A DNA stretch of 31,070 nucleotides from JAGOSP01 sp964428075 (lineage in GTDB: Bacteria > Patescibacteriota > Minisyncoccia > Moranbacterales > UBA1568): NCBI GenBank assembly GCA_964428075.1, contig CAYRWQ010000007.1, positions 1 through 31,070 on the forward strand. Reading direction: 5' to 3'. Position 1 is the first letter of the stretch, and each line of letters begins with the position of its first letter. Below, piece after piece: positions 14,417 through 22,601 of this stretch. The translations under genes and the position numbers were made by a program. The notes beneath the pieces are model-generated. The model was not told the origin of the DNA. It saw nothing but the letters and a program-made list of their open reading frames with translations, and did no database searches.

Positions 14417-16891
14417 ATGTCAAGAACCTCCTTTCTTGAGAAACTCTCTCTCCACGCCCGTCATGCTCTCAAGGAATCGCGGGATATCGCTCGGTATGCG
14501 AAGAGCAAGACTATTGAACCCAGACATCTCCTCCTAGCCCTTTTTCTAGAAAACGGCAGCTTGGGAAGCTTACTGCTCGAAAGTATCGGTTTGGAAAAGA
14601 AGAAGCTCGGGAGACTGTGTTTGAAACACAAAGAGTCAGCCAGGCTGCCCGCCCGGTTTACTCCGCTCCTTTCACCAACCGTTTCGGCCATACTTCGTGA
14701 TGCTTATCGTCTCGCCAATAATCACTCTTTTCCCTATGTCGGGACTGAACATTTGGCATCCGCGCTCATTGCCTCGGATACCGAAGATATACACTCGATA
14801 ACCAGCGCTTTCAATATTAGCCCGCTCAAAGCATCCTCTACTTTTGAAAATCACCTGCACTTTGAACGACTGCCCGAGATATCTCGATTCTTCGAAGCCG
14901 CAGAAAGTGTGCTCACGCAATCCTCCGCGAAGAAAGGATCTGAGATGCCTAGCCTCGATCAGTTCGCCACTGACACAAAAGACCAAAATGGTATGTCGAT
15001 ACTCGTTGGCCGAGATGCCGAACTTGACCGACTCATCACCATTCTTTCTCGTCGCACCAAAAACAACCCATTGCTCATCGGTGAACCAGGAGTTGGGAAA
15101 ACGGCTCTCGTTACCGCCCTCGCTGACCGTATTTCTCGTGGAATGGTGCCATCGACACTCACCGGAAAACGGATACTCTCGCTTGATCTCGCCTTAATTG
15201 TTGCCGGGACCAATTTCCGTGGCGAATTTGAATCCCGTCTCAAAGACATTCTCTCTGAGGCAAAAGCACATCCTGAAATCATCCTCTTTATTGATGAGGT
15301 CCACACGCTCATCGGAGCAGGAAATACGAGCGGCGGACTCGATGCAGCCAATATTCTGAAACCGGCTCTTGCACGAGGAGAGATTCGTTGCATTGGAGCT
15401 ACTACTTTCACGGAATACAAAAAACATATCGAGAGGGATCCTGCGTTGGAGCGCCGATTCCAACCGCTGATCCTACGTGAACCGACCAGTAAAGAGACTC
15501 GGTCCATTCTCCATGCTTCAAAAATACTCTACGAGAACTATCACCAAGTCCTGTATTCCGATCTCATCATTGATCTCATCATCGATCTTGCCACCCGCAC
15601 CATCCCGGACCGGTTCTTCCCCGACAAGGCTCTTGATATCCTTGATGAAGCTGCTGCTCAGGCCGCAACGACTCGCAGTATTTCTCAACACGATCAAAAT
15701 CGCTCGCATATACTCCAAAAACAACAAGTGGCTCGCGTCACCAAAGAGCAATATCTGAAAACAGAGAAATTCGATGAGGCTCTCTTGTGGCACAAAACCG
15801 AACAACAACTCGAAAAACGACTCCAAGAACTTGCTGACAAGGAGTCCAAAAACCCTATTCCGGCAACACCCGTCACCATACTCCATGTCCTCACTGTTGT
15901 CTCCCGTATGACTGGCATCCCACTCGCCAAACTCTCCAAAGAGTCTCCCGAATACACGTTGACATCACTCGAGCGCGCTCTCACCGAAAAACTCGTCGGT
16001 CAATCTGCTATTTCACAAGCAGTCATGCGCGCACTCACACGCACACTCTCTGGCATCCAACATCCCGGACGTCCCCTTGGGTCTTTCCTCCTCCTCGGTC
16101 CAACCGGTGTCGGCAAAACACATCTTGCCAAGGTACTGGCACGCGAATATTTCGGCAGTGAACGAAGTCTGATCCGTATCGACATGAGCGAATTCATGGA
16201 AAAACACAGTGTCGCCCAAATGATTGGCGCACCGGCTGGCTATATCGGATACGGAGAAGGTGGAAAACTGACTGAACGCGTCCGCCGACGCCCTTCTTCA
16301 GTCGTCCTCTTCGATGAAATCGAAAAGGCGCATCCCGACGTACTCAACATTCTCCTCCAAGTCCTCGATGAAGGCGTATTAACAGATGCCGAGGGCCGCC
16401 AAGTCAATTTTAAGAATACGCTCATCCTCATCACCTCGAATATCGGAACTGCGGCCTTCACCGAGACATCGGCTATTGGTTTCAAAGAACATCTCGATAC
16501 CGCAAATCTAACCGCGCGTTTTGAAACCATTCGGCATCGTGTCCTCTCAGACCTCAAAAAAATCCTTCGACCAGAACTCATAGCGCGCATTGGAGACACG
16601 CTCGTCTTCCAACCACTCGACACCACAGCGCTGGAGAAAATCACCCGATTGGAACTCGATGCGCTCACGAAGCGTCTCAAAAAGAAAAATACCCGCTTGG
16701 TTTTCCGAGATACCGTGGTACGCCTGTTGGTTGAAAAAAGTTTTTCACACGAACACGGTGCTCGCCTCATTCGAAAAAATATCGAGTTACTCGTTGAGTA
16801 TCCACTAGCTACCGCTCTGATCCGATATCAGAACCCCCCACATATCACGCTATCGGTTCGGAATGGAATAGTCACCTGTAGCAAACGTTAG
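14417..16891 (+). CDS. clpC: ClpC/ClpA-type AAA+ unfoldase
   Basis: Hexameric unfoldase that feeds substrates to ClpP. I start at the ATG at 14417 (MSRTSFLEKLSLHARHALKE), where the Clp N-domain begins, because the promoter at 14342-14370 lies inside the 30-codon upstream extension. The 824-residue product has the double Clp N-domain (about 5-150), first AAA+ module with Walker A GEPGVGKT at 222-229 and Walker B ILFIDEVHTLIGAG, a short middle segment (KFDEALLWHKTEQQLEKRLQ), and a second AAA+ module with GPTGVGKTH near 561-569, VVLFDEIEKAHPDV and a C-terminal D2-small domain. An IGF tripeptide near residue 686 fits the ClpP-binding loop, so this is not ClpB. No Shine-Dalgarno (AAGTATG). comF follows after 14 bp. 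Ends with TAG. Confidence 0.93.
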   Translation: MSRTSFLEKLSLHARHALKESRDIARYAKSKTIEPRHLLLALFLENGSLGSLLLESIGLEKKKLGRLCLKHKESARLPARFTPLLSPTVSAILRDAYRLANNHSFPYVGTEHLASALIASDTEDIHSITSAFNISPLKASSTFENHLHFERLPEISRFFEAAESVLTQSSAKKGSEMPSLDQFATDTKDQNGMSILVGRDAELDRLITILSRRTKNNPLLIGEPGVGKTALVTALADRISRGMVPSTLTGKRILSLDLALIVAGTNFRGEFESRLKDILSEAKAHPEIILFIDEVHTLIGAGNTSGGLDAANILKPALARGEIRCIGATTFTEYKKHIERDPALERRFQPLILREPTSKETRSILHASKILYENYHQVLYSDLIIDLIIDLATRTIPDRFFPDKALDILDEAAAQAATTRSISQHDQNRSHILQKQQVARVTKEQYLKTEKFDEALLWHKTEQQLEKRLQELADKESKNPIPATPVTILHVLTVVSRMTGIPLAKLSKESPEYTLTSLERALTEKLVGQSAISQAVMRALTRTLSGIQHPGRPLGSFLLLGPTGVGKTHLAKVLAREYFGSERSLIRIDMSEFMEKHSVAQMIGAPAGYIGYGEGGKLTERVRRRPSSVVLFDEIEKAHPDVLNILLQVLDEGVLTDAEGRQVNFKNTLILITSNIGTAAFTETSAIGFKEHLDTANLTARFETIRHRVLSDLKKILRPELIARIGDTLVFQPLDTTALEKITRLELDALTKRLKKKNTRLVFRDTVVRLLVEKSFSHEHGARLIRKNIELLVEYPLATALIRYQNPPHITLSVRNGIVTCSKR

Positions 16892-16905
16892 CCCGCGAAA
16901 CCTCC

Positions 16906-17664
16906 ATGCGATACACCCTCCTGTATTACGGCATCATATGTAAGCAGGCCATACTCAATGTTTTGTTCCCAATTTCCTGCTTTGGTTGTGGACAAAGTAA
17001 TATACTACTCTGTCAATCCTGTGTATCGCGAATCCCCACACTCCGCGAACAACTCTGTCCCTACTGTCAACACCACATCACCCCTCATGGAGAAACCTGT
17101 CTCGCATGTACTCAAAAACATGCGCTTGACGGAGTTTTTGTGGGTTATTCATATGACCACGACTCCCTCAGCAAGGTCATCAGGGCTTTCAAGTATCAAT
17201 CCATCGAATCTCTGTCTGAACCGATCGGCACATTACTTATTCGAGCAATCACTACCACGGACATTCCGCTTCCCGAATACATACTTCCTGTTCCGCTGCA
17301 CCCATGGCGATTACGTTACCGAGGTTTCAACCAATCTGAACTCTTGGGCCGGTCACTCGCCACAAAGCTCCTACCCGGTACTGCCATACGTTTTGATACC
17401 ACGAGTCTCATTCGCACGCGTTTCACGCTCCCCCAACAAAAAATGCCCAATGCACAAGCGCGACGAGAAAATATCCAACATGCCTTTCTCGTACCTCGGT
17501 CCGCCCGTCATATCCTAAAAGGAAAATCCGTGTGGATTGTTGATGACGTTTCGACTACCACGAGCACACTTGATGCCTGCGCGAAAGCACTCAAACAAGC
17601 CGGTGCCACACGAGTTTTCGGAATCGTGCTGGCCAGAAGCGCACCCGCGCACTCCCAAACATAA
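16906..17664 (+). CDS. comF: ComF family phosphoribosyltransferase-like protein
   Basis: ComF proteins are needed for DNA uptake during natural transformation; the biochemical role is not settled. The 252-residue product has an N-terminal zinc-ribbon with four Cys pairs (C25/C28, C36/C39, C51/C54, C65/C68), the conserved FKYQSIESLSEPIGTLL segment, PVPLHPWRLRYRGFNQSELL, and the phosphoribosyltransferase loop VWIVDDVSTTTSTLDAC near 208-224. Length is typical. It is cotranscribed with clpC (14-bp gap). With the neighbouring type IV pilus operon it suggests competence for DNA uptake, though comEC and comEA are not in the window. Ends with TAA; no clear terminator before the convergent DUF1294 gene. 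Confidence 0.94.
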   Translation: MRYTLLYYGIICKQAILNVLFPISCFGCGQSNILLCQSCVSRIPTLREQLCPYCQHHITPHGETCLACTQKHALDGVFVGYSYDHDSLSKVIRAFKYQSIESLSEPIGTLLIRAITTTDIPLPEYILPVPLHPWRLRYRGFNQSELLGRSLATKLLPGTAIRFDTTSLIRTRFTLPQQKMPNAQARRENIQHAFLVPRSARHILKGKSVWIVDDVSTTTSTLDACAKALKQAGATRVFGIVLARSAPAHSQT

Positions 17665-17730
17665 ACGGTCAAGACCAGTCGGACAACCTCAAAAAACACA
17701 CTCCGGAACCACGGTCTGCTCTGGATTTTT

Positions 17731-18018
17731 TCATGCCTCCAGCCAATGCGCAATCAAGAAGAACAGCGTGACATGCTCCAAAAAAAGAAGCGGGATGCCC
17801 AACACGAAATACCATTTCTGTGTCTTATGTCGAAATATGAGCATACCAGTCCAGACACCCAGACTACCAAAACAACTCGCAAGAAAAAAGAGTACTCCCT
17901 CTGATATCCTTCCCGCCCCCCCTCTTCGGCTCCGCCACTTATCAAGAGCCATCACCAAAAAGACACTCACGTTTATACACAAGGAGAGAACCGCTATCAT
18001 CAAGAGTAATGGTGTCAT
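17731..18018 (-). CDS. DUF1294 family small membrane protein
   Basis: Family of unknown function. The 95-residue product has four hydrophobic stretches and the family motifs ALDKWRSRRGGAGRISEGVL and FGSLGVWTGMLIFRHKTQKW, where the DK, RISE and RHKT elements are diagnostic. The N-terminal helix (about 4-24) is followed by two helices in the middle and one at the end (LEHVTLFFLIAHWL). Its own promoter is at 18058-18086, just after the groEL terminator. Convergent with comF, 66 bp apart. Start context TGGTATG. Ends with TGA. Confidence 0.88.
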   Translation of the reverse strand: MTPLLLMIAVLSLCINVSVFLVMALDKWRSRRGGAGRISEGVLFFLASCFGSLGVWTGMLIFRHKTQKWYFVLGIPLLFLEHVTLFFLIAHWLEA

Positions 18019-18057
18019 ACCACAAAAAATCCAATGTTTGAATACGATAGTCTTCGC

Positions 18058-18086
18058 ATCCTACACCTCTTCCCGGCTCATTTCAA
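18058..18086 (-). promoter_or_regulatory. promoter of the DUF1294 gene
   Basis: Minus strand TTGAAA (18081-18086), 17-nt spacer, TAGGAT (18058-18063); leader of about 35 nt. Confidence 0.55.
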
Positions 18087-18090
18087 TACA

Positions 18091-18125
18091 AAAAAACATC
18101 ACCCTCGAAAGAAGGTGATGTTTTT
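18091..18125 (-). terminator. intrinsic terminator after groEL (bidirectional form)
   Basis: Stem ACATCACC/GGTGATGT (18096-18103 and 18114-18121) with a 10-nt loop. On the minus strand it is followed by a run of T (18091-18096), and on the plus strand by TTTTT (18121-18125). It starts about 20 bp after the groEL stop. Confidence 0.85.
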
Positions 18126-18142
18126 CGATAGACCCAATGAGT

Positions 18143-19792
18143 TTACATCATGCCACCCATTCCAGACATATCCGGCATTTCCGGCTTCTTCTCTTCCGGG
18201 AGATCCACCACAGCCGCCTCGGTCGTCAACAAAAGCGCTGCTACCGAAACCGCATTTTCCAACGCAGTCCTCGTCACCTTCAGCGGATCGATAATGCCCG
18301 CTTTGACCATATCTTCTTCGTAAACATTGTCCTTAGCGTTGTACCCGTAATTGATACCTTTCGCCTCGATTACTTTGTTCAGAACTACGGCCGCATCCTG
18401 CTCACCGGCGTTCATAGCAATCTGCTTGAGAGGTTCATTCAGAGCCCTCAGAAGCGCTTCGTATCCCGCATTGTACTCATGGTCATTTGTCTTCTTTCGC
18501 GCAACAAACTCTAAACCAACACTGGCCGCCGCCTTCACCAAAGCCGTACCACCACCTGCTACAATCCCTTCTTCAATAGCTGCTTTGGTAGCGTTCACCG
18601 CATCTTCCATTTTATGTTTCATGTAGGTCAGCTCGGTCTCAGTTGCAGCTCCGACACGGATCACAGCCACACCGCCAGAAAGCTTCGCCATGCGCTTCTT
18701 GAGTTTCTCGCGATCATACTCGCTCTTGGACTGCTCAATGAGTGCTTTGATCTCGGCTACGCGCGTCTCAATATCCTTTTTCTTGCCTTTTCCTCCGACC
18801 ACAGTTGTATCATCTTTCGACGCAATGACCTTTTGCGCCTGACCAAGCATCGTAATCTCAGTCGATTCAAGCTTCATTCCTTTATCTTCAGAAACCACCT
18901 GACCACCAGTCAGCAATGCGATATCCTGCAAAACCGCTTTGCGTCCCTCACCAAAATCCGGTGCTTTCACAGCCAAAACATTCAGCACGCCACGCAACTT
19001 ATTCACCACTAAAGTGGCCAGAGCCTCACCGTCCACATCTTCTGCCACAATGACAATATCCTTCTTCCCTAATTTCGCCAGTTTTTCAAGCACCGGAACA
19101 ATATCCGCGATAGCGGAAATTTTCTTGTCAGTGATTAAAATGTATGGATTGCTGATCTCAGACGTCTGAGATTCGGCATTGGTCATGAAATACTGCGATA
19201 TATACCCTTTGTCAAAATTCATGCCCTCAACAATCTCGCTGGAGAGTCCCAATGTCTGCGACTGCTCTGTTGTCACAACACCGTCCTTCCCAACCGCCTC
19301 CATCACTCCGGCAATCATCTCTCCCATTTCAAGTGATTCTGCTGAAATCGTCGCTACCTGAGTAATCGATTTCTTATCTCGAATCGGCTGTGAACCTTTT
19401 TGAAGAGCAACAATAACGGCATCCTTAGCAGCCTCCATACCACGGCGAATACCGACCGGATTAATACCGGTTTCGACGAACTTTAATCCCTCACGAGCCA
19501 AAGCCTGCATGATAACCGTCGAGGTCGTTGTACCATCACCGGCGATATCATTGGTTTTCTCCGCTACTTGCTTGATCAGAGACGCCCCAAGGTTCTCAAA
19601 ATTGTCCTTCAATTCTATATCCTTAGCGATCGTCACTCCATCATTCGTAATCATCGGCCCGCCATAACTCTTTGAGAGAATAACGTTTCGCCCCTTCGGC
19701 CCGAGAGTTACCTTGACTGCATCTGCAACCTTATCAATACCAACCTTCATACTGCGTCGCGCCACCGCGCTATAAGCGATTTGTTTCGCCAT
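18143..19792 (-). CDS. groL: 60-kDa chaperonin GroEL
   Basis: ATP-driven double-ring folding chamber. The 549-residue product begins MAKQIAYSAVARRSMKVGID, has the nucleotide-binding segments LGPKGRNVIL and NDIAGDGTTTSTVIMQAL, an apical domain with VAEDVDGEALATLVVNKLRG, the late motif GIVAGGGTALVKAA, and ends in the Gly-Met tail GMGGMM. Length is standard. It is alone: no groES lies on either side, although a single cochaperonin gene could be elsewhere. A CIRCE operator overlaps its promoter, so HrcA-type heat control is expected. Start context TTATATG with no Shine-Dalgarno; leader of about 110 nt. Ends with TAA. Confidence 0.98.
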   Translation of the reverse strand: MAKQIAYSAVARRSMKVGIDKVADAVKVTLGPKGRNVILSKSYGGPMITNDGVTIAKDIELKDNFENLGASLIKQVAEKTNDIAGDGTTTSTVIMQALAREGLKFVETGINPVGIRRGMEAAKDAVIVALQKGSQPIRDKKSITQVATISAESLEMGEMIAGVMEAVGKDGVVTTEQSQTLGLSSEIVEGMNFDKGYISQYFMTNAESQTSEISNPYILITDKKISAIADIVPVLEKLAKLGKKDIVIVAEDVDGEALATLVVNKLRGVLNVLAVKAPDFGEGRKAVLQDIALLTGGQVVSEDKGMKLESTEITMLGQAQKVIASKDDTTVVGGKGKKKDIETRVAEIKALIEQSKSEYDREKLKKRMAKLSGGVAVIRVGAATETELTYMKHKMEDAVNATKAAIEEGIVAGGGTALVKAAASVGLEFVARKKTNDHEYNAGYEALLRALNEPLKQIAMNAGEQDAAVVLNKVIEAKGINYGYNAKDNVYEEDMVKAGIIDPLKVTRTALENAVSVAALLLTTEAAVVDLPEEKKPEMPDMSGMGGMM

Positions 19793-19896
19793 ATAACTTG
19801 TATGTCTGAATCGATCCGTATTTCGTATCCGTTTTCTTCAAGAACGCAGAGTGAGAAATATCCGAACCATCAGACGAAATTACCCAATTTACAAAA

Positions 19897-19923
19897 CTAG
19901 CACTCCTTATTATAGACTGCTAA
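19897..19923 (-). promoter_or_regulatory. CIRCE operator (HrcA binding site)
   Basis: Plus strand CTAGCACTC, 9-nt spacer, GACTGCTAA. The consensus is TTAGCACTC-N9-GAGTGCTAA, so each half has one mismatch and the spacing is exact. It overlaps the -10 box of the groEL promoter, the classical place for HrcA repression. hrcA itself is not in the window. Confidence 0.88.
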
Positions 19924-19938
19924 TTCTTTCCCTGTCAA
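19909..19938 (-). promoter_or_regulatory. promoter of groEL
   Basis: Minus strand TTGACA (19933-19938), 18-nt spacer, TATAAT (19909-19914). The -10 box lies in the spacer of the CIRCE element. Both boxes match consensus exactly. Confidence 0.85.
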
Positions 19939-20011
19939 GCCACAAAAAAACTCAGTACAGCCTAGTAAAGGCCACAAGCTCCGCGCCCTTCACCAACATA
20001 TCACTATCGTA

Positions 20012-20461
20012 TTATTGGCTAATCATAGCCTTAAGTACATCATACATAGTCACAACACCCACCAAGGTTCCGTGTTCATTCAGAACCGGAAGTGTGCTGA
20101 TATTTTTCTCAACCATCATCTTGGCCGCCTCAAGCATATCCGCCTCCTGACTAATAGTGAGACAGGGGGTTGTCATAATATCCTGAGCTGTCATGTCCTC
20201 CCGACGTTTTTCATTTCCCCCACCGAACAACCGCTTAAATCCTGATTTCTCCTTGACCGAAAGATAATTCGCCACCGAAGTGGCAGCGATCTGTCCGTAA
20301 AAAAAATCGCCCTCTGCAATAATGCCGACAAGTTCATATGCCTCGTCCATCACCGGAACGGCATGAACTCGATGCTGCGCGATCAGTCCAAACACAGTGT
20401 GTGCAGGCATAATACTCTTCACTGAAATGATATTGGTCGTCATGATACTCTTTACTTGCAT
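20012..20461 (-). CDS. protein with two CBS domains
   Basis: CBS pairs bind adenosyl ligands and act as sensors; no catalytic domain is attached here. The 149-residue product has CBS 1 at about 1-60 (MQVKSIMTTNIISVKSIMPA, then HAVPVMDEAYELVGIIAEGD), a basic linker (FKRLFGGGNEKRREDM) and CBS 2 at about 90-149 (AQDIMTTPCLTISQEADMLE, STLPVLNEHGTLVGVVTMYD). It starts 21 bp after the permease stop, so it may be the last gene of the surface-protein/ABC operon. Start context GCGTATG. Ends with TAA, 73 bp before the groEL -35 box. Confidence 0.9.
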   Translation of the reverse strand: MQVKSIMTTNIISVKSIMPAHTVFGLIAQHRVHAVPVMDEAYELVGIIAEGDFFYGQIAATSVANYLSVKEKSGFKRLFGGGNEKRREDMTAQDIMTTPCLTISQEADMLEAAKMMVEKNISTLPVLNEHGTLVGVVTMYDVLKAMISQ

Positions 20462-20482
20462 ACGCTTTTTATTACCTCTTAT

Positions 20483-21340
20483 CTACTCATATCGAAGGGC
20501 ATTGAGAGCCGAAATAGTCGTCGCTCGACGAGCCGGATAAATACCCGTAACAATGCCCACAAACCAGGAAAAGATCAGAATAGCAAAAATAAATGAAGCA
20601 GGTACGAAAGAGACATCGATAAAGCCAATCCCATGAAAATAAGAAAAGAATGAGAGCAAAACCCCGATACTCTTTCCGGCCAAAATACCAAGTAACAGTC
20701 CAAGCACGCCACCAAAAGAAGCCATAACCATTGATTCGGTTAAGAAAAGTTCCTGTACTTCCTCAGATTTCATACCAATCGCCTTCATGAGACCCACCTC
20801 ACGCGTACGCTCCAAAAGCGATACAGTAAGAGTATTAAACATGCCAAGCGCCGCGACACCAAGGGCGGCCATACCAAGCAGACCTAAGATCAAGCGAAGT
20901 CTCGCAAAGAATACCTTAATTTGATCGACTGTATCCGCGACTGAATTTGTTGCGTACCCCATAGCATGAATGTGATTCCGTACCGCTGGTAACAACTCTC
21001 GACTTGCCGCAACCAGCTTGATTTGAGAATAATTCTCCACACCCAAAGAACGAAGCGTAGAGAAAGGAACATAAAAAATCGGAATCTTATCCTCAGGCAC
21101 TATACCCACAATCGTAAAGTCGATTGGGATTGATTCGATCTTGCGTTGCGTATCATTCAAAAGATTACCGGTAATAACATATGAGACGCTCAATTCCTTC
21201 CCAACAGCTTCCGATTCAGGAATATTAAGAATACGAATCATGGCCCGGCTCACCACCACCTCTCGGATCATATCTTTTGAAAGCGCGACTTTCTCAATCT
21301 TTTCTGCCTCCCGAGCGGCCTGATCGTCCAAACCGCTCAC
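20483..21340 (-). CDS. ABC permease (MacB/FtsX type), C-terminal half
   Basis: Second part of a permease interrupted by an in-frame TGA at 21446-21448; the same frame is open from 21445, and the first possible start is the GTG at 21340. It holds the end of the extracytoplasmic domain (IPIDFTIVGIVPEDKIPIFY) and the FtsX core: three membrane segments near the C-terminus (LGLLGMAALGVAALGMFNTL, SFGGVLGLLLGILAGKSIGV, ASFIFAILIFSWFVGIVTGI) with the coupling-helix motif ERTREVGLMKAIGMKSEEVQ and the terminal YPARRATTISALNALRYE, both hallmarks of MacB/LolC-type permeases. Ends with TAG. I read it with the upstream half as one roughly 704-codon gene. Confidence 0.8.
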   Translation of the reverse strand: MSGLDDQAAREAEKIEKVALSKDMIREVVVSRAMIRILNIPESEAVGKELSVSYVITGNLLNDTQRKIESIPIDFTIVGIVPEDKIPIFYVPFSTLRSLGVENYSQIKLVAASRELLPAVRNHIHAMGYATNSVADTVDQIKVFFARLRLILGLLGMAALGVAALGMFNTLTVSLLERTREVGLMKAIGMKSEEVQELFLTESMVMASFGGVLGLLLGILAGKSIGVLLSFFSYFHGIGFIDVSFVPASFIFAILIFSWFVGIVTGIYPARRATTISALNALRYE

Positions 21341-21445
21341 TTGAACCCACCCATCACCAGAAGTGCTGATATTGAGAGCTAAACCGCCATTTCGCTCTTC
21401 AAGTATCCAATTCTTTTCATCGCTCGTGATCAGGCGGGTTTCAAG

Positions 21446-22597
21446 TCAATCGTCCGCCATGACGAAATACCCCTTCGACACACTCGGTTCCTCATTTTCT
21501 CGTTTCAGCAAGTACGTCCCCAGTATACAATCCGGATTCGTTTCAGAGCACTTCTCATCAGAATAAATTGGATATTCTCCCGTAATCCATTGGCCCAATT
21601 TCTCCCCTGAAGGCGAAATAGCAGCATGACAAGCCGCATCATGGGCGGATAGATAAGATCCTCCCCATACTCCAAGACCAATCTGTTCTTCCGGACCGAT
21701 ACGCACATATCCAATCACGCGCGCATCTGGATCTGGCTCCTCACGCAAACGCACCCAGTTGACACTCTTCGCAGAAAAAACCAAATCAGAAATAACACTG
21801 CCACGCTGCGCTTTCACCTGGAGGTTGAGATCAACATTATCAGGCTCATCCGAAGACGATGAGACGATAATATCGTCACTTTCAAATACCCTCCCCGCGA
21901 CCGGTTGTATGGCCGAGCGTACCAAATACTGTGAGGTAACACCATATGCCGCCATATCCGAAACAGAACTTTGATAGTTAACCCTGCCAACCGCGGCAAT
22001 CTGCGGAAGCACGGACTCCACATCAGGTATCACCTGAAAATCAGCAATAGTTTTATCAGTAATCTTCAGTCGACTTCCTGCTTGTGGCGAGACATCTGCC
22101 TGTTGCATTTCTTCGAGTTTCGCCACGCGTGTCGTCACCAAACGCTCTAAGCCATACCCCAGTGACACCAAAAACACAATGGAGGCAATGCCAATCGCCA
22201 TGCCACCAACTGTGATAATAGTTCGAGTTTTCTTGACCTTCATATTGCGAAGTGAAATCTCAATAAGGCTAATCTTATCAATACTTTTCCCAGCCGATCT
22301 ACTGAAGCGATGCAATATTTTCCCAGCGAAGCGTGAAAAAAGAATTTCGGTCGGCGTAGAATGCTGTGTCTCATCATCTGCCGTTTTATGAAATAATGAT
22401 TTAAAGTTCCAGATACGAAATAATACCTTCGTGATGATGTACACCAGAATAAGAAACGTAAACCCGAATATCCGGGCAAGCGTGTCTCGAAAGAAAAGTC
22501 GAATAGCGCCCAAGAAAAAAAGAAATCGCCCCCATATCCCCTGTCTCTGCAGTGAGACAGTGGGCATGCCATTGGTAACCGAAGGATTATCTGTCAT
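21446..22597 (-). CDS. ABC permease (MacB/FtsX type), N-terminal half with SH3-like insert
   Basis: First part of the split permease. I start at the ATG at 22597 (MTDNPSVTNGMPTVSLQRQG), four bases after the TAA of the ATPase gene once the false gap is closed. A membrane segment (FGFTFLILVYIITKVLFRI) precedes the typical permease opening (SLIEISLRNMKVKKTRTIIT, then VGGMAIGIASIVFLVSLGYG) and the MacB-like extracytoplasmic domain (SRLKITDKTIADFQVIPDVE). Inside that domain NWVRLREEPDPDARVIGYVR looks like the start of a bacterial SH3-like module, followed by a Cys-containing stretch (AACHAA, EKCSETNPDC). It stops at TGA right after KGYFVMADD, in the middle of the domain, and the remaining frame continues without a shift. 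Confidence 0.78.
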   Translation of the reverse strand: MTDNPSVTNGMPTVSLQRQGIWGRFLFFLGAIRLFFRDTLARIFGFTFLILVYIITKVLFRIWNFKSLFHKTADDETQHSTPTEILFSRFAGKILHRFSRSAGKSIDKISLIEISLRNMKVKKTRTIITVGGMAIGIASIVFLVSLGYGLERLVTTRVAKLEEMQQADVSPQAGSRLKITDKTIADFQVIPDVESVLPQIAAVGRVNYQSSVSDMAAYGVTSQYLVRSAIQPVAGRVFESDDIIVSSSSDEPDNVDLNLQVKAQRGSVISDLVFSAKSVNWVRLREEPDPDARVIGYVRIGPEEQIGLGVWGGSYLSAHDAACHAAISPSGEKLGQWITGEYPIYSDEKCSETNPDCILGTYLLKRENEEPSVSKGYFVMADD

Positions 22598-22601
22598 ACC
22601 G

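Noticed and set aside
21446..21448. Selenocysteine codon in the permease
   Set aside because: No selenoprotein family resemblance and no evident SECIS-like hairpin; a point change is simpler.
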